A program made the translations under genes and the position numbers. The notes under the pieces were generated by a model. That model made no database searches, was not told the DNA's origin, and worked only from the letters and a program-made list of their open reading frames with translations. This document shows, one piece after another, positions 46,831 to 58,635 of a DNA stretch of 64,000 bases. Source of the stretch: Amoebophrya sp. A120. Taxonomy: Eukaryota > Sar > Dinophyceae > Syndiniales > Amoebophryaceae. The stretch's first letter is position 1, and every line of letters starts with the position of its first letter. The DNA is taken from NCBI GenBank assembly GCA_905178155.1, contig CAJINV010000012.1:615271-679270 (forward strand). Direction: 5' to 3'.

Positions 46831-49800
46831 TCAGTTAATACCAGTCGTCAAGACCAACTCGACACTCACCCAGGGATGTGCTATGTCAGTCCTTGTGTTC
46901 AGGTGTGGGTTCAAACTCGCCTCGCAAGACAACCTCGCAGACGTCCCGCTACCCGAAAACGACTGCTCTCCTACGGAAACAATTTGGCCGGTATCCCAGA
47001 GAAAAACAAAGCTAGCAGGGCATTTTTGTACTATTAGTACAAACGTAAATTTATCCATACGTGAAAGCTTTTCTGGTCTCTCTCGCACAGAAACCTCCGC
47101 GCAATTATGCTATGGGCCCTCTGGTGCCCATTGATGTGTTTCGTTTGCCTATTCAATTTATTTTGCATTGCAAATACGCCCCGCTAGTAGCTTTTTTCTG
47201 TGTGATAGCCGTTGGAGAGTGGTTGCCGCGACCGGGGCCCGTGATCCCGGTACATCGGCAAGACAGGCACCGCAGCGCCCTCATCACGAAACGCTTGATA
47301 AAAATCCTCAGGCACGTCCACCGTAGCTCTGAGTCGCATGGATTTATTCGAAGCAGTAGGTCGTGCACCGGAAGTTGTGGTCGTCTCAGAGTCTAGTACT
47401 TGCTGCCCGTGTCTTCGAAGCTCTGTCTCGGAAGGAGTAGAGAGAACCACGCTCCCAACCATGTACTTGTCGTCCTCGAAATCCAGCTGCTCATACAGAA
47501 AATCGCGTTTTGTCGAGTGCTGCTCCACCTGCTGTGTCGTGGTCGGAACATGATTAATATCATCCGCAGCAGGGCCGACGGCGGAAGGATACCTGATTTC
47601 GCTAATCGTGTGTGGGTTGGCGAAAGACTTACGAAAAACGTAGTTTTCGAATATGCATTGCAAATGTGTCTGGGTCTGGAAACTTGTAAATGCTGAGTCG
47701 TGAATGGTGAGTGCTCTTGATTGTTGTCATGCACAGCCCCCAACCATGAGAAATACTCGGCAGAGCAGCCGTGTTGCGCTTTCCGCATGACAAACTGCGT
47801 CTTATTTTTATGACAAGCAAATGGGTCTCTGTCGCTCTCCCTTCTTCTTGGAAACGCATCAACACAAGCTCTTCAGTCATGCCAGGCAAGCACGACAGCC
47901 TTGCATTGTTCCAGACCCAATAAACATATTTGCATTTGATATCGAACACGTTGAAACAAGCTCGCAGAGTCGGGTTCAAGTGGTCTCCAATCACTGCCGT
48001 AAACTGCTGGGCTAGCGTGAGTTGCGGCTTCGAGAGAACGTTCACAAGCTGATCGTCCGGAGCCCACGCGCCCTCGGCATAGCAGCCAAACCTGGCCTCG
48101 GGACCGGTCTCGCATGCTGTGTAAAAACGTCCCCACCCCAAAGTCAAGTTGGAATAAAGTATCCAACAACACAAATTTGACAGTTTTGGGAGTCATGCAT
48201 AACAAGTTTCTACCCGACGTATTAGAGTTCAGATTAATAAGGACAGCCGCATCTTCAGCACGAAGCCAGCAGCTCATCCTGTTCAATACAGCGTCACAAA
48301 TGCTGTTGAGAAATGTCTAAAAATACCTCTCATAAGGATGCGCAAGAGCTTCCTGTAGATGCAAACCTGCATGACTACAACTTTGGGGTGTAGTGGACGT
48401 TTTTCCGCACGATACCTCGAGCCATCTGTAAGGAGTGCTGCGGCTCCGGCGGTACAAGGAGTGCTGCGGCCGAGCGGGTAACATGTTCGACCCGACACTT
48501 CGCGCCACTTTTCCGCGGCAAAATCAACCCACGTATCAACTGTAAAAATGTCTGGGTCTGGAAGATTCCGACAGGCGTCATGCACGTTTTGCATGAGCCC
48601 TGATGTCTGTGATGCATGCCCTAGCATCACAGTTTTTTCGAGAGCTTCTTGATGCCTCTTCCGCATGACAAATGCCCTCTCCGCGTAGCAAAAATTGCAT
48701 TCCTCTTGGTACTCATGCAATACAGATTTTTCTGGAATCCAAATGCAGCATCACAAGTTGCATTCTTCCAGACCCAGACACTTTTACATTTGATACCACG
48801 AGGAGGACTGCAACTGTTCCTCCGCCACTGTGCGTCTATCGCGGCGATCATCCGCGTATGGATCTGTCAGGATTGAAATCGTCAAAGTTGAAATGATTTG
48901 TCATGCATAAAATGCAAGGCATGAAGTGCCTGTCTTGCCGGGATGGCAAGCGAGGCAGATTGTGAGCCTATTTAGGGTTGGGGATAGAGCTGCTAAACAA
49001 GCATGACAGAAGCAGTCTTCTGTCCCCAAACAGCATGACAAACTGGATCCCGGTGCTCGGAAAATTTGTCATGCGCCGCTTGGAAATTGGTCTTCCGACT
49101 GGTATCCATTTTATGCATGGCAAATCATTTCAACTTTGTCGATTTCAAACCTGACGCTTCCATACCGCGGTTCTTGTCTGTACTACTAGCATACTGCGCA
49201 CAATATCACCGAAGGGCGCGGGGGCGAGTTGTGCACGCAACCGTAGGGGTTCCACCTCGGCCGCTTGCAGCTTCCGCAACACCGGGAGGAACAGCTGTCC
49301 CAGCGGCTTGCGCGACTTTTTCGGCAGTGTGGCCGGTAAGAATGCGCCGAGGCCGGATAGAATCGCGGCATGCTCGTCGCGAAAGAACTGGCAGTACTTT
49401 GTTGTCTGCGTCTGCTTGCCATCTACTTCAGTAGCCGTGCCTGCTTCAAGTCTGCTCTCCAAAAGAGGCACAGCAACTGGTTGCCCTACCAGTGGCAGCT
49501 CTGGCTCGTCCGCAGCGCCGTGCGGCCCAGCGGATCTCTCCACCCCAGCTGTAGTACTAGTACGGCGGCGCTTGTTGCAGGGGTGCTCCACCGGGGCCGT
49601 GCTGGCACGAGGCCCGCGCGCGCGCCGCGGGTTCGCCTGTAGAAACAGTTCCTGCTCGACCGGATATAAAATTTTCACGCACGAGAGCAGCCCGCGTTGG
49701 TTGTTCGTGTCCTGTTCGGTGGTGCCTCTGTATAAAAATGTCGGGCCCGCCCCTGCAGTTCTTGTTTTTACACGTTGCTGCTCCGTTTGTTCCAACTCAG

Positions 49801-50320
49801 CACGTTGCTCATACCTTGCGGCCAGCGCTTTGTTCACGTATGTGTGCAACATCTCAACGGTCCAATTTTCCCAATCGTCCTGTCCCGCCGCCGCCACGGG
49901 GGTGGCCTCGGAAGTAATATTAACTGCAGGACGAGATGATGAAACGACCTCAGCTAACAATTGTCCAGTTTTGTCGTCCAAAATCTGCAAGGCACGACGG
50001 GAAAAATAAAGGTGGTCTTCCTGTCCTGGTTGATCCTGTAGTGCAGAACCTCCGATGTTGGGAGGCGGTCGCGGGATGAATTGCGTCGAAGAAGAAGAAG
50101 AAGAAGAAGAAGCGGCTGCTGAAGTACTAGACCCGGTCGTGGCGGGTGCTGAATAATGTTGCGTAGCAAGGACACCGGCTGCAAAGGTCGGCAATGGCAA
50201 GAAGGTATTCGTCATGACGAAAACCATGCCAATCGTCGTCGCCATCAGCCCCGCGGCGGGATGAAAACCTCGTTTCGACAACATTTTGTTTTTTCTTTCA
50301 ACGTCTACTGCTTTCGCCAT
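46831..50320 (-). CDS. Unrecognised 695-residue protein with N-terminal hydrophobic segment
   Basis: Exons 46831..46986, 47208..47646, 47942..48108, 48415..48528, 48796..48851, 49165..50320, 2,088 nt; ATG at 50320. Residues about 24-50 (AGLMATTIGMVFVMTNTFLP) could be a signal anchor or signal peptide. A poly-Ser run follows. The rest has no family I recognise; protein-like parts include FFRDEHAAILSGLGAFLPAT and QLTLAQQFTAVIGDHLNPTL. Five introner elements. The phase chain is consistent only if the element at 48113 is removed with 4 extra nt rather than 5. The last element (46992) is from a family seen once. Confidence 0.72.
46992..47207. mobile_element. Introner element, family K (single copy here)
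   Basis: 216 bp, TATCCCAGAGAAAAACAAAG / CTTTTTTCTGTGTGATA, with GCTAGCAGGGCATTTTTG matched by its complement at the other end. Flanks GCCGG and GCCGT (4 of 5). Removal joins PLSNG to QIVSV. Confidence 0.88.
47652..47941. mobile_element. Introner element, family A
   Basis: 290 bp, TATGCATTGCAAATGTGTC / AACATATTTGCATTTGATA. Flanking repeat TCGAA perfect. Removal joins FNVFE to NYVFR. Confidence 0.95.
48113..48414. mobile_element. Introner element, family I
   Basis: 302 bp, first base mutated (CATGCTGTGTAAAAACGTCC) / GGACGTTTTTCCGCACGATA. Flanks TCTCG and CCTCG (4 of 5). Frame requires 306 nt removed, joining TDGSR to TGPEA. Confidence 0.88.
48534..48795. mobile_element. Introner element, family A
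   Basis: 262 bp, TATCAACTGTAAAAATGTC / ACACTTTTACATTTGATA. Flanking repeat CCACG perfect. Removal joins QSSSW to VDFAA. Same subfamily as 757 and 57386. Confidence 0.95.
48857..49164. mobile_element. Introner element, family H
   Basis: 308 bp, TATGGATCTGTCAGG / CCTGACGCTTCCATA, inner ATTGAAATCGTCAAAGTTG. Flanking repeat CCGCG perfect. Removal joins QTRTA to DDRRD. Confidence 0.95.
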
Positions 50321-51970
50321 CTTATCATGTTTTTTGCTAACGTATCAATCTCTGATGTGTCTGAATGAAATAAGTGATCTAGTACTGTGAGCGTTATGCT
50401 GATTAGATAAAAATTCGAAAAAAAAATGAATTGCTTAACATGCCGAAGTGGAAGTTGACGAGAAATCAAATGCTATGTGGACGACCTAGAAAAATTGGTT
50501 TATTTTCCAGGCTGGTGGCAATTGAATGACAAGAAGTACTGAATTAGGCGTCGAATGACACGAAGTACTGACTTTATTCGCCATGATCAAGATCGCCACG
50601 GTATGTAGACAATAGGCAGGTAAGGTGTCGAATAAATCATAAACATGGAGCCGGGATGAAATCCTGATCCTCCACCTTGATGAGCCAATAAGGTGGCGGC
50701 CTCTAATCTAGGACCTTTCGTTCTCATGGTCTAGTACTTGAGTTACTTTTTTTTTATGCGCTACAAATATAAATTTAAATAAGACCTTTCGATTGTCCTC
50801 GTCCTTTTAGATGATTCTTTCTCTTCTCTTTGTACACCAGAATTATGTCGGGTTCATTCGCTTATATCATGTGTGAGGATCCTTCCGTTCTTTTCCAAAT
50901 CCATCCACTTCCTGTCATGCGAATCTTCGATCTTCGATCTCGATCATGTGACGAGGAGTGTGACTCAGTGACTACTTCGGCCGAAAACTAGAAGCTCGCA
51001 TCGAGTGTCAATTGTGCTGGCGCTTTGGAGTAGAGGCTGAGGCACTAGAGCGAGAAGCTGCATAAAAAAGAACTGTGTCACGACGACCCTCACGACGGGC
51101 TCTTCCTGCTGGTGCTGCCCTTCGCGAGGTCGCTGACGCGTCAGTAGATCATTTTTCTTTACCATTGTGATCAAATGAAGGACGCTTTTATCTGCATCAA
51201 TACAGGTGCTGCATTAATATCCATCGTGGTAAACTACTTAATTGCGCAGTAAGAGGGCATGCTTGGCGAGCGAGTACACACTTAGACGCAGAATGAACCT
51301 CGCAGCATTGATGATGTTGGTTCAACATTCAATCTCCTGGTACTAGCGTCCTCATGATATTATTGTCCGTGTAGAAGTCCCACGCAACCGCGAGAACTTC
51401 TGATTTGCGTTTCTTCTGACATAATGGTGACACAACTTTTTCCCCTCGAAAACCCGGGTGAAACAACCGCACGCTCCTCGTCCTCCTCCTCGTAGTTTAT
51501 TCAACCACCACAGCAGCAGCACTTACACCAAGCAACGCTAATGACCGCTCTCACCGCGGCGAAAAAACGCTGCGTTTTATTTCGGGTCTGGCACGCGGCC
51601 ATCCTTTACTTCCTCGTGGTCTACTTGCGTGGTAGGCTCTGCAGTCCCTGCCCTGCTTTTTTAGTACCCGACACCGTCGGCGCTGCACGGGTGGATTTCT
51701 GCACTTGCTTCCCAGCCCCCGCGGTGTTGCGAATGCAGCTTCGTGGTAGTGTCCGATCACCTGCAAGAAATGCCCGGTCCTCTTCATCCTGCCCCCGGCA
51801 TAGGTAAGTACTTACCTACCACGAGCCAACTTGGTGTCCATAGCCCGCTTGCCCTCAGTGGTACGTACCGACAGGGAGCGGCGTCAAGATTGACAATAGT
51901 CGAACTTTCTTGATGATGTCCCTTACCGCAGCGGGTGTCCGTTCTTCACCGCCTTGTCCGTTCTTCATGA
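50321..51970. other. Gene-free stretch
   Basis: 1.65 kb. A plus-strand frame at 51541-51807 (88 codons) is the only notable one and has no domain. Contains the small duplicated motif at 50524-50571. No introner element. Confidence 0.45.
50524..50571. repeat. Short direct repeat
   Basis: GAATGACAAGAAGTACTGA (50524-50542) and GAATGACACGAAGTACTGA (50553-50571), one mismatch, in intergenic DNA. Confidence 0.8.
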
Positions 51971-54900
51971 TCATGTTGCAACTCCATCACTATTCCACCG
52001 GCTTTTCTTCTGAAACAGCAGTAAAACCTCCCGGAAGTTGTTCCTTACTTCGGACACCAGTTCGAAGTTGTAACTTTTCTGTTCTTTGTTCAGAAGAATC
52101 CGTTTGATTATTCTATCACACTTCACGCACTCCGGCATGATCGCGATGTGAATCCAGAAGACGGACTATCAAGCGGAAAAATCCACCCTCCCCATATCGA
52201 AATGGAAATCTGTGATGCAGGATATGAGGTCACAAATCGACTTGTCATGCTAGAAGGCCAAGAGCCGCAGTCGTGGTCTCGTTTGCAGGCAATTTGTCAT
52301 GCTGTTTCCCACTCTCAGCTACCTCCTAGCGTGCTGAAGATGCAAGGCTCCCACACGCCACCCAGCGCTACAGTCTGCATCTTTTCGTTTTCCCTTCTAG
52401 CATGATAAAGCTGATTTGTGACCACAAATCTGCATCGCAAATTTCTAGTTTGAGTATGGGGAGGGGGGATTTTTCCTTTTGATACGGACTTCAGCGTCTC
52501 CTTCATCCCCCGAATGACCGCGTCTTCTGTACCCGAGACTTTTATCCGTACTCCGATCCGCAGCATTCCCGACTCCAGGAAGGACTCTTGGTACGTCGGA
52601 GCTAGGGCAGCCGGTCCTGCTCGTGGGGAAGGCGGTGGAGCTGCTGCTACGTGCTCGACGACGCCCGGCTTCTCCACACTGCTGGAGGTGGACACGGAAG
52701 TACTAATGTGCTCTTTGTAGGTCTGCGGAAAGCGATTTTTGTGCAAGGCCAGAAAGTTTGGATACACCACTTTCTGCAAGAAACCATCCACCGTCTCAAA
52801 CTCCATGCAGGGGCGACGGGAGGTGGACGACACTGGGGAGACATAGTTCGCGCTCTTCCCGTAGTTCATTGTGCTGATCTTGTTCTCATTGTTCTGTAGT
52901 TGATGTGACGCAGCTCCTGGAGGAGGTGCAGCGGCAGAAATCCCAGCAGCTTCGCCATGATTCTTGTTCAGGACTTTCTCCATCTCCTCTTTATACTCTT
53001 CGTTCTTGCAGTTCACCCACTGCTATGCATTGCAAAACCAAAAGTACTATCGCACTACTAGCATGTTGAATCAATAGCTTAGCATTACAAACTCCCTCGA
53101 GATGAACAAAATTGCAATTTGTCATGCTAATTCAAGTAGAGAGCTGGATCTGTCGTGCATATCTGCAATTAGTACGAGTGCGATACTTTTCTTGCACAGG
53201 ATAACTGCAGGCCGGTGAAGGAGTTCGCGCCCTCCGCAAACTGCTCCGCGATGTTTCTTCCCGGATGCATATCACAGGAAAAAGTGTTAAGGTTAACGGT
53301 TTTCAGTTTCACAGTTGGCAGTTATGCATTACAAGTTTTGCCTTCCATTCATGCAACGCAATACAAATTTGGGCACCTTTTCTGATGCATCAATGCATCA
53401 CAAATTCCGTTAACGTTAACACTTGTTCTTGTTCTTGTGATAATGCAGCTTCCGCTCGACCGGCCTGTACCACCCTGACTTGTCCGAAATGAACAGGGCC
53501 GCGGCCCGAGCCAGAAACTTCCCAGAGTCGAAGGCGTTGAGGGTGATGGGGAAGGAAAATCGGCTGCTGGTTGCGTTGAAAAAAGTCTGAAGGGGCGATA
53601 CAGGACTTATTTTCTCAAGATCATCCTGTGGTGCTGCGGGTGCTGGTGCACTGTCATCCAATAGCTGTACAGCTTCTTCGTCATTTATTTTCGGATGATT
53701 TGATACAATCTCTCTTGGCTCTACTTCTGTAATTCCAACATCCTGCTCCCATGAGCCCTCGTCCCGCCACTTCTTTACCTTCACAGCTAGCGGCGTCTCC
53801 TCCTCCTCCTCCCTGACCGGTATCTATGCATTGCAAAAGTATCGTACTCGTATAAATGCATTACAAACTTCCTCAGCATGAGAAATAGAATTTGTAATGC
53901 AGATTTGCCTTGGAAACGAGATTTCTAATGCAAGACTTGCATTTGTACGAGTACGATGCTTTTGCACAGGATAGTATCGGAGACGCGGCGATTTTGGCGA
54001 ACTTCCATTCTTCTTTATGGGAGTGTCAGGATCGAAGTCGACAAAATCGATAAATTTGCAATGCATAGAATGGATTCCAGTTCGAGCCCAGTTTCTAAGT
54101 GGCGCATGACAAATTCTGGCGGTGCCTAAATCCAGTTTGTTGTAATGCTGTTTAGGCAAAGAAGGCTAATTCTCTCATGCTGCTTTAGCAGCTCGACCTA
54201 TATTATCCCCAAGCAGGCTTTTTGCAATCGGCCTCACTTGCCTGCACTGCAACACACGTATTTCGCGTCAAGCATTTTACGCATCACAAATTTTTTGATT
54301 TTGTCAATTTCGATCCTGTCAGTTCCATATTCATCCTTCAATTTGTAGTCCACGCCGTGCACGAAGACATATTCCGCCGGGTAGTTCTTCACGTACTGGT
54401 TCGTTTTCGCGAACAGATTGTCCAAAGTTTTGTTTAGCACCTTGATTGCCGCCCGACTGCCGTCCAATTCGATTACCCCGTAGCGCGCCCACCCAACCGT
54501 CGCCGCCGCGATCACGCAGTCACCGAAAAACCCCCCGATTTCCAGAAACAGATCCGTGTTTGCGCGGTACTTTTCCAATTCAGACGAGACCGGACAGTCC
54601 AGTGCGTGTTTTCTGCGCACCGCGTCGGCGATCAGATCCCGCTGGGGCAAGACGTAGAAAAAAGGAACGGCGCGCGGCGCGTAAAACCCGTTTTTGTCGA
54701 CGCGATACACCTCCGAGTAGCTCACCGGGATGTCCTCTAATTTGCTAGGGAGCGCGAGCTTTTCGAGAACCGGAAAAAGCGGTGATTCGAGCCACTTGTG
54801 AAGTGCGGGGATGTGGTATGACAGTGCACAACTACTCCCCCTCCCCCTCATTTGTATTGCATGAACAGCAATACGAACGCCAGCGACCCTAGAGCTTGCG

Positions 54901-57900
54901 CAATACAAATTCATGTACTTAATGTAGTTGCACTTGCACTGCTTGGGCGTTCGAAAATTGTCATGCATAATAGTGTCGCAAGGGAGCAAGCGAAATTGTG
55001 GATTTTGCATGAGAAATGAGAACGAGGGGCGGGAGTTGTTGTGCGCTGTCATATGTGGGAATTCGAGAGTTTCGTGACAGGGTCCATGACCGTTTCGAAT
55101 AGGTGCATGTCGTTCAAGTGCATGTACTCCAATTCGTTTCTGAGCAACGTGATCGCGCCGGCTAGGTTATCGAAAGGAAAAATCCCCCCTCCCCATATCG
55201 AAAACGAAAGTTGTGATGCTGTATTTGAGGTCACAAATCGACTTGTCATGCTAGAAGGCCAAGAGCCGCAGTTGTGGCCTCGTTTGCAGGCAATTTGTCA
55301 TGCTGTTTCCCACTCTCAGCTGCCTCCTATCATGCTGAAGATGCACGGCTTCCCAACGCCACCCAGCACTACAGTCCGCATTTTTTCCCGTATAGAATGA
55401 CAAAGCTGACTTGTGGCAACAAATCTGCATCACAGATTTCCGTTTTGATATGGGGAGGGAGGATTTTTCCGGTTGATATAGGTCCGCCCCGTTTTCCAAA
55501 TGGTGGAGAAGCAGAATGTCGAATCTGGACTGAAACAGTATCAAACAAAAAAAGTTCGTCACGATCACTCATGCGCATTTTTGCAATACAAAACTGTTTG
55601 TCATGCGCAAAAATGCATCGCAGCCAAACTTTATTAGGGATTTCCCTAGTGTTTCTGCAATACAAGGAAAATTTGTGATGCTAAGAAAATTTGTAATGCA
55701 AACCCTGCAAATTAGTGACTGTGATAAACTTTTTTCTCTCCATAAACAGTTCGTGAATCACGATCGTGTGGTTCTTCTGCGCGGATTTGTGCTGCTGTTT
55801 CAGAGTTCCCGATGCGGAGCTTGGGTGTAGTTGGGTCGCTGTATCCACTTTAAACGTCGCCTCTTGGGTCCACAGTCGATGCGGCTGCCGGTAAAACTCG
55901 TCCACGAACTCCCGTTTCATCCTGTATCAAATGCAAAAGTGTCTGGGTCTGCAAACGTGTAATGCTTGGCGGCGTCTCCTGATGAGGCCACAAGTGCTGG
56001 CTCAGCATGACAAGCTTCTGAGGTTCTAGGTGTCGCCTATTCTGCATGACAAACTACGTTGCTGCGTCACAGAAAAGTGGAGCTCTTGGGTAACGTGCAT
56101 GACAGATTTAAGAGTCATGCCAGACAAGCATGACAAAAATGCACTCTTCCAGACCCAGACATTTTTGCACTTGATATCCTACGCGCCTGCACGAAAGCCG
56201 CCCAGGCGTCCGCAAGGACCACCCCTTCCGACCGTTCGGTCAGGTGGCAGCAGGTGTCGGTGTAAACCTTATCCGGGTCGATGTGGATTATATTTGGTCG
56301 CTGCTCTTGGGCCGTTTCATCTAGTACATCTGATCCTTGTTGTCCAGTGAAAACTGCCGGCGCATCGCTTGTTTCCCTTTCCGTACCTGCTTCCGCGTGT
56401 ACTCGCCCCGGCAGATAGCAGTTTTCGTAAGTCTCTTCCACTAGATCCTCCTTCGCGAAGCCCAGGTAGCTCCAATGAGCCGACCGGAATTTGGACACAG
56501 ACAAGTCTCCGTAGTAGCTGACGGGGCGGTCGTTCGTGTACAGATAGTCTAAGCCCCGAAGTTGGAACTGTCGCTGGTTTTTGTCCACCTCAAGCTCATT
56601 CAGCATCGCAGTCAAAGCTTGGTGCTCGGAGGTGAAAGAAATGGCTGCCTCCACAGTTGATTCTTCTGACCCGTGATTTGTGCGACTTGCTTGTGCTACT
56701 TCCCCTGTTGCAGCTGGAGGTAAAAACTCAACAGTCGGAAACAGCTTGGACTTCCGATCCCGTTTTGAAATCGTTTTGCCAGATCGTAGAATCGTCACCT
56801 CGTCCTTTTCCGTTTTCGAACTGGAGATGAGCAGTGTCGAGGAAGGGAACGTTTTCTCATCGTTTTCAGGATCATCATCATCGTCGCCTACAGCTTCCTG
56901 CTGAGCACCACTCGCTTTGAGTTCCAGATCGGCTTCTGATGTGTCCTGCGTGCTATCAGCCCCAACTCCTTTCTTTCCAGCTTTCTCTACTTTGTTCGCG
57001 TTCGCAGCGTCCAATGCCTGCTTCCAGCGTTTTCTCTCGTCCTCCAGAAACTTTGCGTGTTTCTCCATCTCGGATAGAGACACACCCGGGTACAGTTGCT
57101 CAAATTGTTTCTGCCGCGGCGATTTGGATTTGTCTTGCTCAGAACTAGAGCTGCTGCCGGTCGTGCCTTCTGCTTCTGCTGGAGAAGTTGCAGACGACCC
57201 ACTCGTACTATCTTCCTCATCCACAGCCCGCACCGCGGACACACACCTCTGAAACCCGATATTCCTTCGCACTCGCGCGATGTGCGACAACGTCGCGAAA
57301 ATGGGCTTTAAAATTTGCGGATGGACGCCGTGAACCAAATCGAAGCGGACGGAGGTCATCATCATGATGGTGAACAGATCGCGTTTATCACCTGCAAATA
57401 TGTCTGGGTCTGGAAGAGTGGAATGTTTGTCATGCAAATTCTGCATGACTCTCGACGTCTGTGATGCACGCCCTAGCATCACAGATTTTGTGAGGGGGGC
57501 TTCCTCCTGATAGTGAGGCCTGTAAGTACCGCATGAGAAATGCCCTCTCGCCGTCGCAAAAACTGGACCTATTTTGCTGCTCATGCAATACAGATTTATC
57601 TAGAATCCAAATCCAGCATCACAAGTTGCATCCTTCCAGACCCAGGAGACATATTTGCAATGCATAGTGTTGGACTCTTTTGAACAAATAGTTCACATCT
57701 TGGTCGTACAACTTCCCCTCGATGGACCGGTGCGTCTGAATCCGCCAGCCGAGCGCCTGCGGGTCGGAGAAGTGGGATAGGAGGTTCAACAAGTTTTTTA
57801 ACACGTTGTAGCAGAAGTTCTGGTGGAGGGGTTTGTGGGTCTGCATGGTCACCGCGTGGAGCGATTCCCGTTGTTTCAAAAATTTCTTCCACTTGTGAAA

Positions 57901-58635
57901 CGATTTGGTTTTCTTGTTAATATTCCGCGTCGTGATGGAAGAGGAGGTGGTTAGCTGGGCGGAGGAGGAGACTGGATCGGACGTGTCTTCCGGGTCTGGG
58001 TCCTCGGAGGTGGATGTTGTGGGAGGCCGCGGCTGTGATGTTCCAGCAGGTGGACCACCTCCTGCTGTTTCTATTCCCATTTTTGGCGTCTGGTCGAACA
58101 GCCCGTCTGTACCAGTTGGAGAGGATTCCTCACCGCAACAGTCTCTTTTCATCTCCCTCTCGGCCGCTTTATCCACGTAGGACATTTCAAACGTTTTCAC
58201 GTACATAAATTCCCCATCCACCGCGTGGCCCTGGCTCGTGCCATCGTCGTATTCTTCGAGAAGTATCCTCGCATTGTTTTTCTTCAGCAACTTGTTCGCC
58301 AGCTTCTGCTTCTCCTCAAACACCTCCGCTTTCTGAAAAATCTGCTCATATGCGTCCCACTGCAACGGAAATGCGTCGAAGTTCGGGTAGGCTTTGGGTT
58401 TGTCCAGAAAGGAGAAAAGCGGCTGGGATACCCACCAGTCGATCAGGGAAACGCAGGGGCGGTCCACCGGGAGAACGTCCTTCCACTTGTAGTTGGTTTT
58501 CAATTTGGTGGTGGGACTCGTGGATGATGAACTTGCGTCTGCGGAAGCGGAAACCGGTGTGGCAGTCGGCAAAAAAATTGCCAGGAAGGAAAGCAACGGA
58601 ACAACGACTATCACAAGACGAAAGCCGCGCATCAT
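51971..58635 (-). CDS. FkbM-like methyltransferase with signal peptide
   Basis: Exons 51971..52161, 52485..53018, 53204..53264, 53443..53819, 53974..54010, 54330..54811, 55054..55162, 55479..55533, 55745..55919, 56177..57380, 57667..58635: 4,194 nt, 1,397 residues. ATG at 58635 chosen because it opens a classic signal peptide (MMRGFRLVIVVVPLLSFLAI, ending near ATPVSASA). The SAM-binding start of an FkbM-type fold is NTDLFLEIGGFFGDCVIAAA then GWARYGVIELDG (about 920-955). Near the C-terminus LRIGVRIKVSGTEDAVIRGM resembles the FkbM motif 'KIDVEG.E..VL.G'. The acidic residues of that motif are partly replaced, so activity is uncertain. Long Ser/Glu-rich spacers separate the parts. FkbM enzymes methylate sugar or small-molecule hydroxyls; a secretory-pathway glycan substrate is inference. 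Ten introner elements, no GT-AG intron. Confidence 0.75.
52167..52484. mobile_element. Introner element, family G
   Basis: 318 bp, the longest. TATCAAGCGGAAAAATCC / GGATTTTTCCTTTTGATA, inner CCCTCCCCATATCGAAATGG. Flanking repeat CGGAC perfect. Removal joins ETLKS to VFWIH. Confidence 0.95.
53024..53203. mobile_element. Introner element, family B
   Basis: 180 bp, TATGCATTGCAAAACC / TTTTCTTGCACAGGATA. Flanking repeat ACTGC perfect. Removal joins FTGLQ to WVNCK. Confidence 0.95.
53270..53442. mobile_element. Introner element, family D
   Basis: 173 bp, TATCACAGGAAAAAGTGTT / TTGTTCTTGTGATA with GTTAACGTTAACACTTG inside. Flanking repeat ATGCA perfect. Removal joins ERKLH to PGRNI. Only other D copy is at 6848. 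Confidence 0.95.
53825..53973. mobile_element. Introner element, family B
   Basis: 149 bp, TATGCATTGCAAAAG / CTTTTGCACAGGATA. Flanking repeat GTATC perfect. Removal joins AASPI to PVREE. Confidence 0.95.
54016..54329. mobile_element. Introner element, family H
   Basis: 314 bp, TATGGGAGTGTCAGGATCG / CGATCCTGTCAGTTCCATA. Flanks TTCTT and TTCAT (4 of 5). Removal joins KLKDE to EWKFA. Confidence 0.94.
54817..55053. mobile_element. Introner element, family C
   Basis: 237 bp, TATGACAGTGCACAACTAC / GTTGTTGTGCGCTGTCATA. Flanking repeat TGTGG perfect. Removal joins LSNSH to IPALH. Confidence 0.95.
55168..55478. mobile_element. Introner element, family G
   Basis: 311 bp, TATCGAAAGGAAAAATCCC / GGATTTTTCCGGTTGATA. 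Flanking repeat TAGGT perfect. Removal joins NGADL to AGAIT. Near-duplicate of the element at 52167 in the same gene. Confidence 0.95.
55539..55744. mobile_element. Introner element, family F
   Basis: 206 bp, TATCAAACAAAAAAAGTTCG / AACTTTTTTCTCTCCATA. Flanking repeat AACAG perfect. Removal joins VIHEL to FQSRF. Confidence 0.95.
55925..56176. mobile_element. Introner element, family A
   Basis: 252 bp, TATCAAATGCAAAAGTGTC / GACATTTTTGCACTTGATA. Flanks TCCTG and TCCTA (4 of 5). Removal joins VQARR to MKREF. Confidence 0.94.
57386..57666. mobile_element. Introner element, family A
   Basis: 281 bp, TATCACCTGCAAATATGTC / GACATATTTGCAATGCATA. Flanks GCGTT and GTGTT (4 of 5). Removal joins KRVQH to DLFTI. 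Confidence 0.93.

Noticed and set aside
46787-47134. Plus-strand frame of 115 codons
   Set aside because: Antisense to the last exons and a K-family element of the 46831-50320 gene; no independent support.
48109-48415. Reading this element as a normal GT-AG intron
   Set aside because: GT can be placed at the donor or AG at the acceptor by sliding one base, but not both while keeping the frame.
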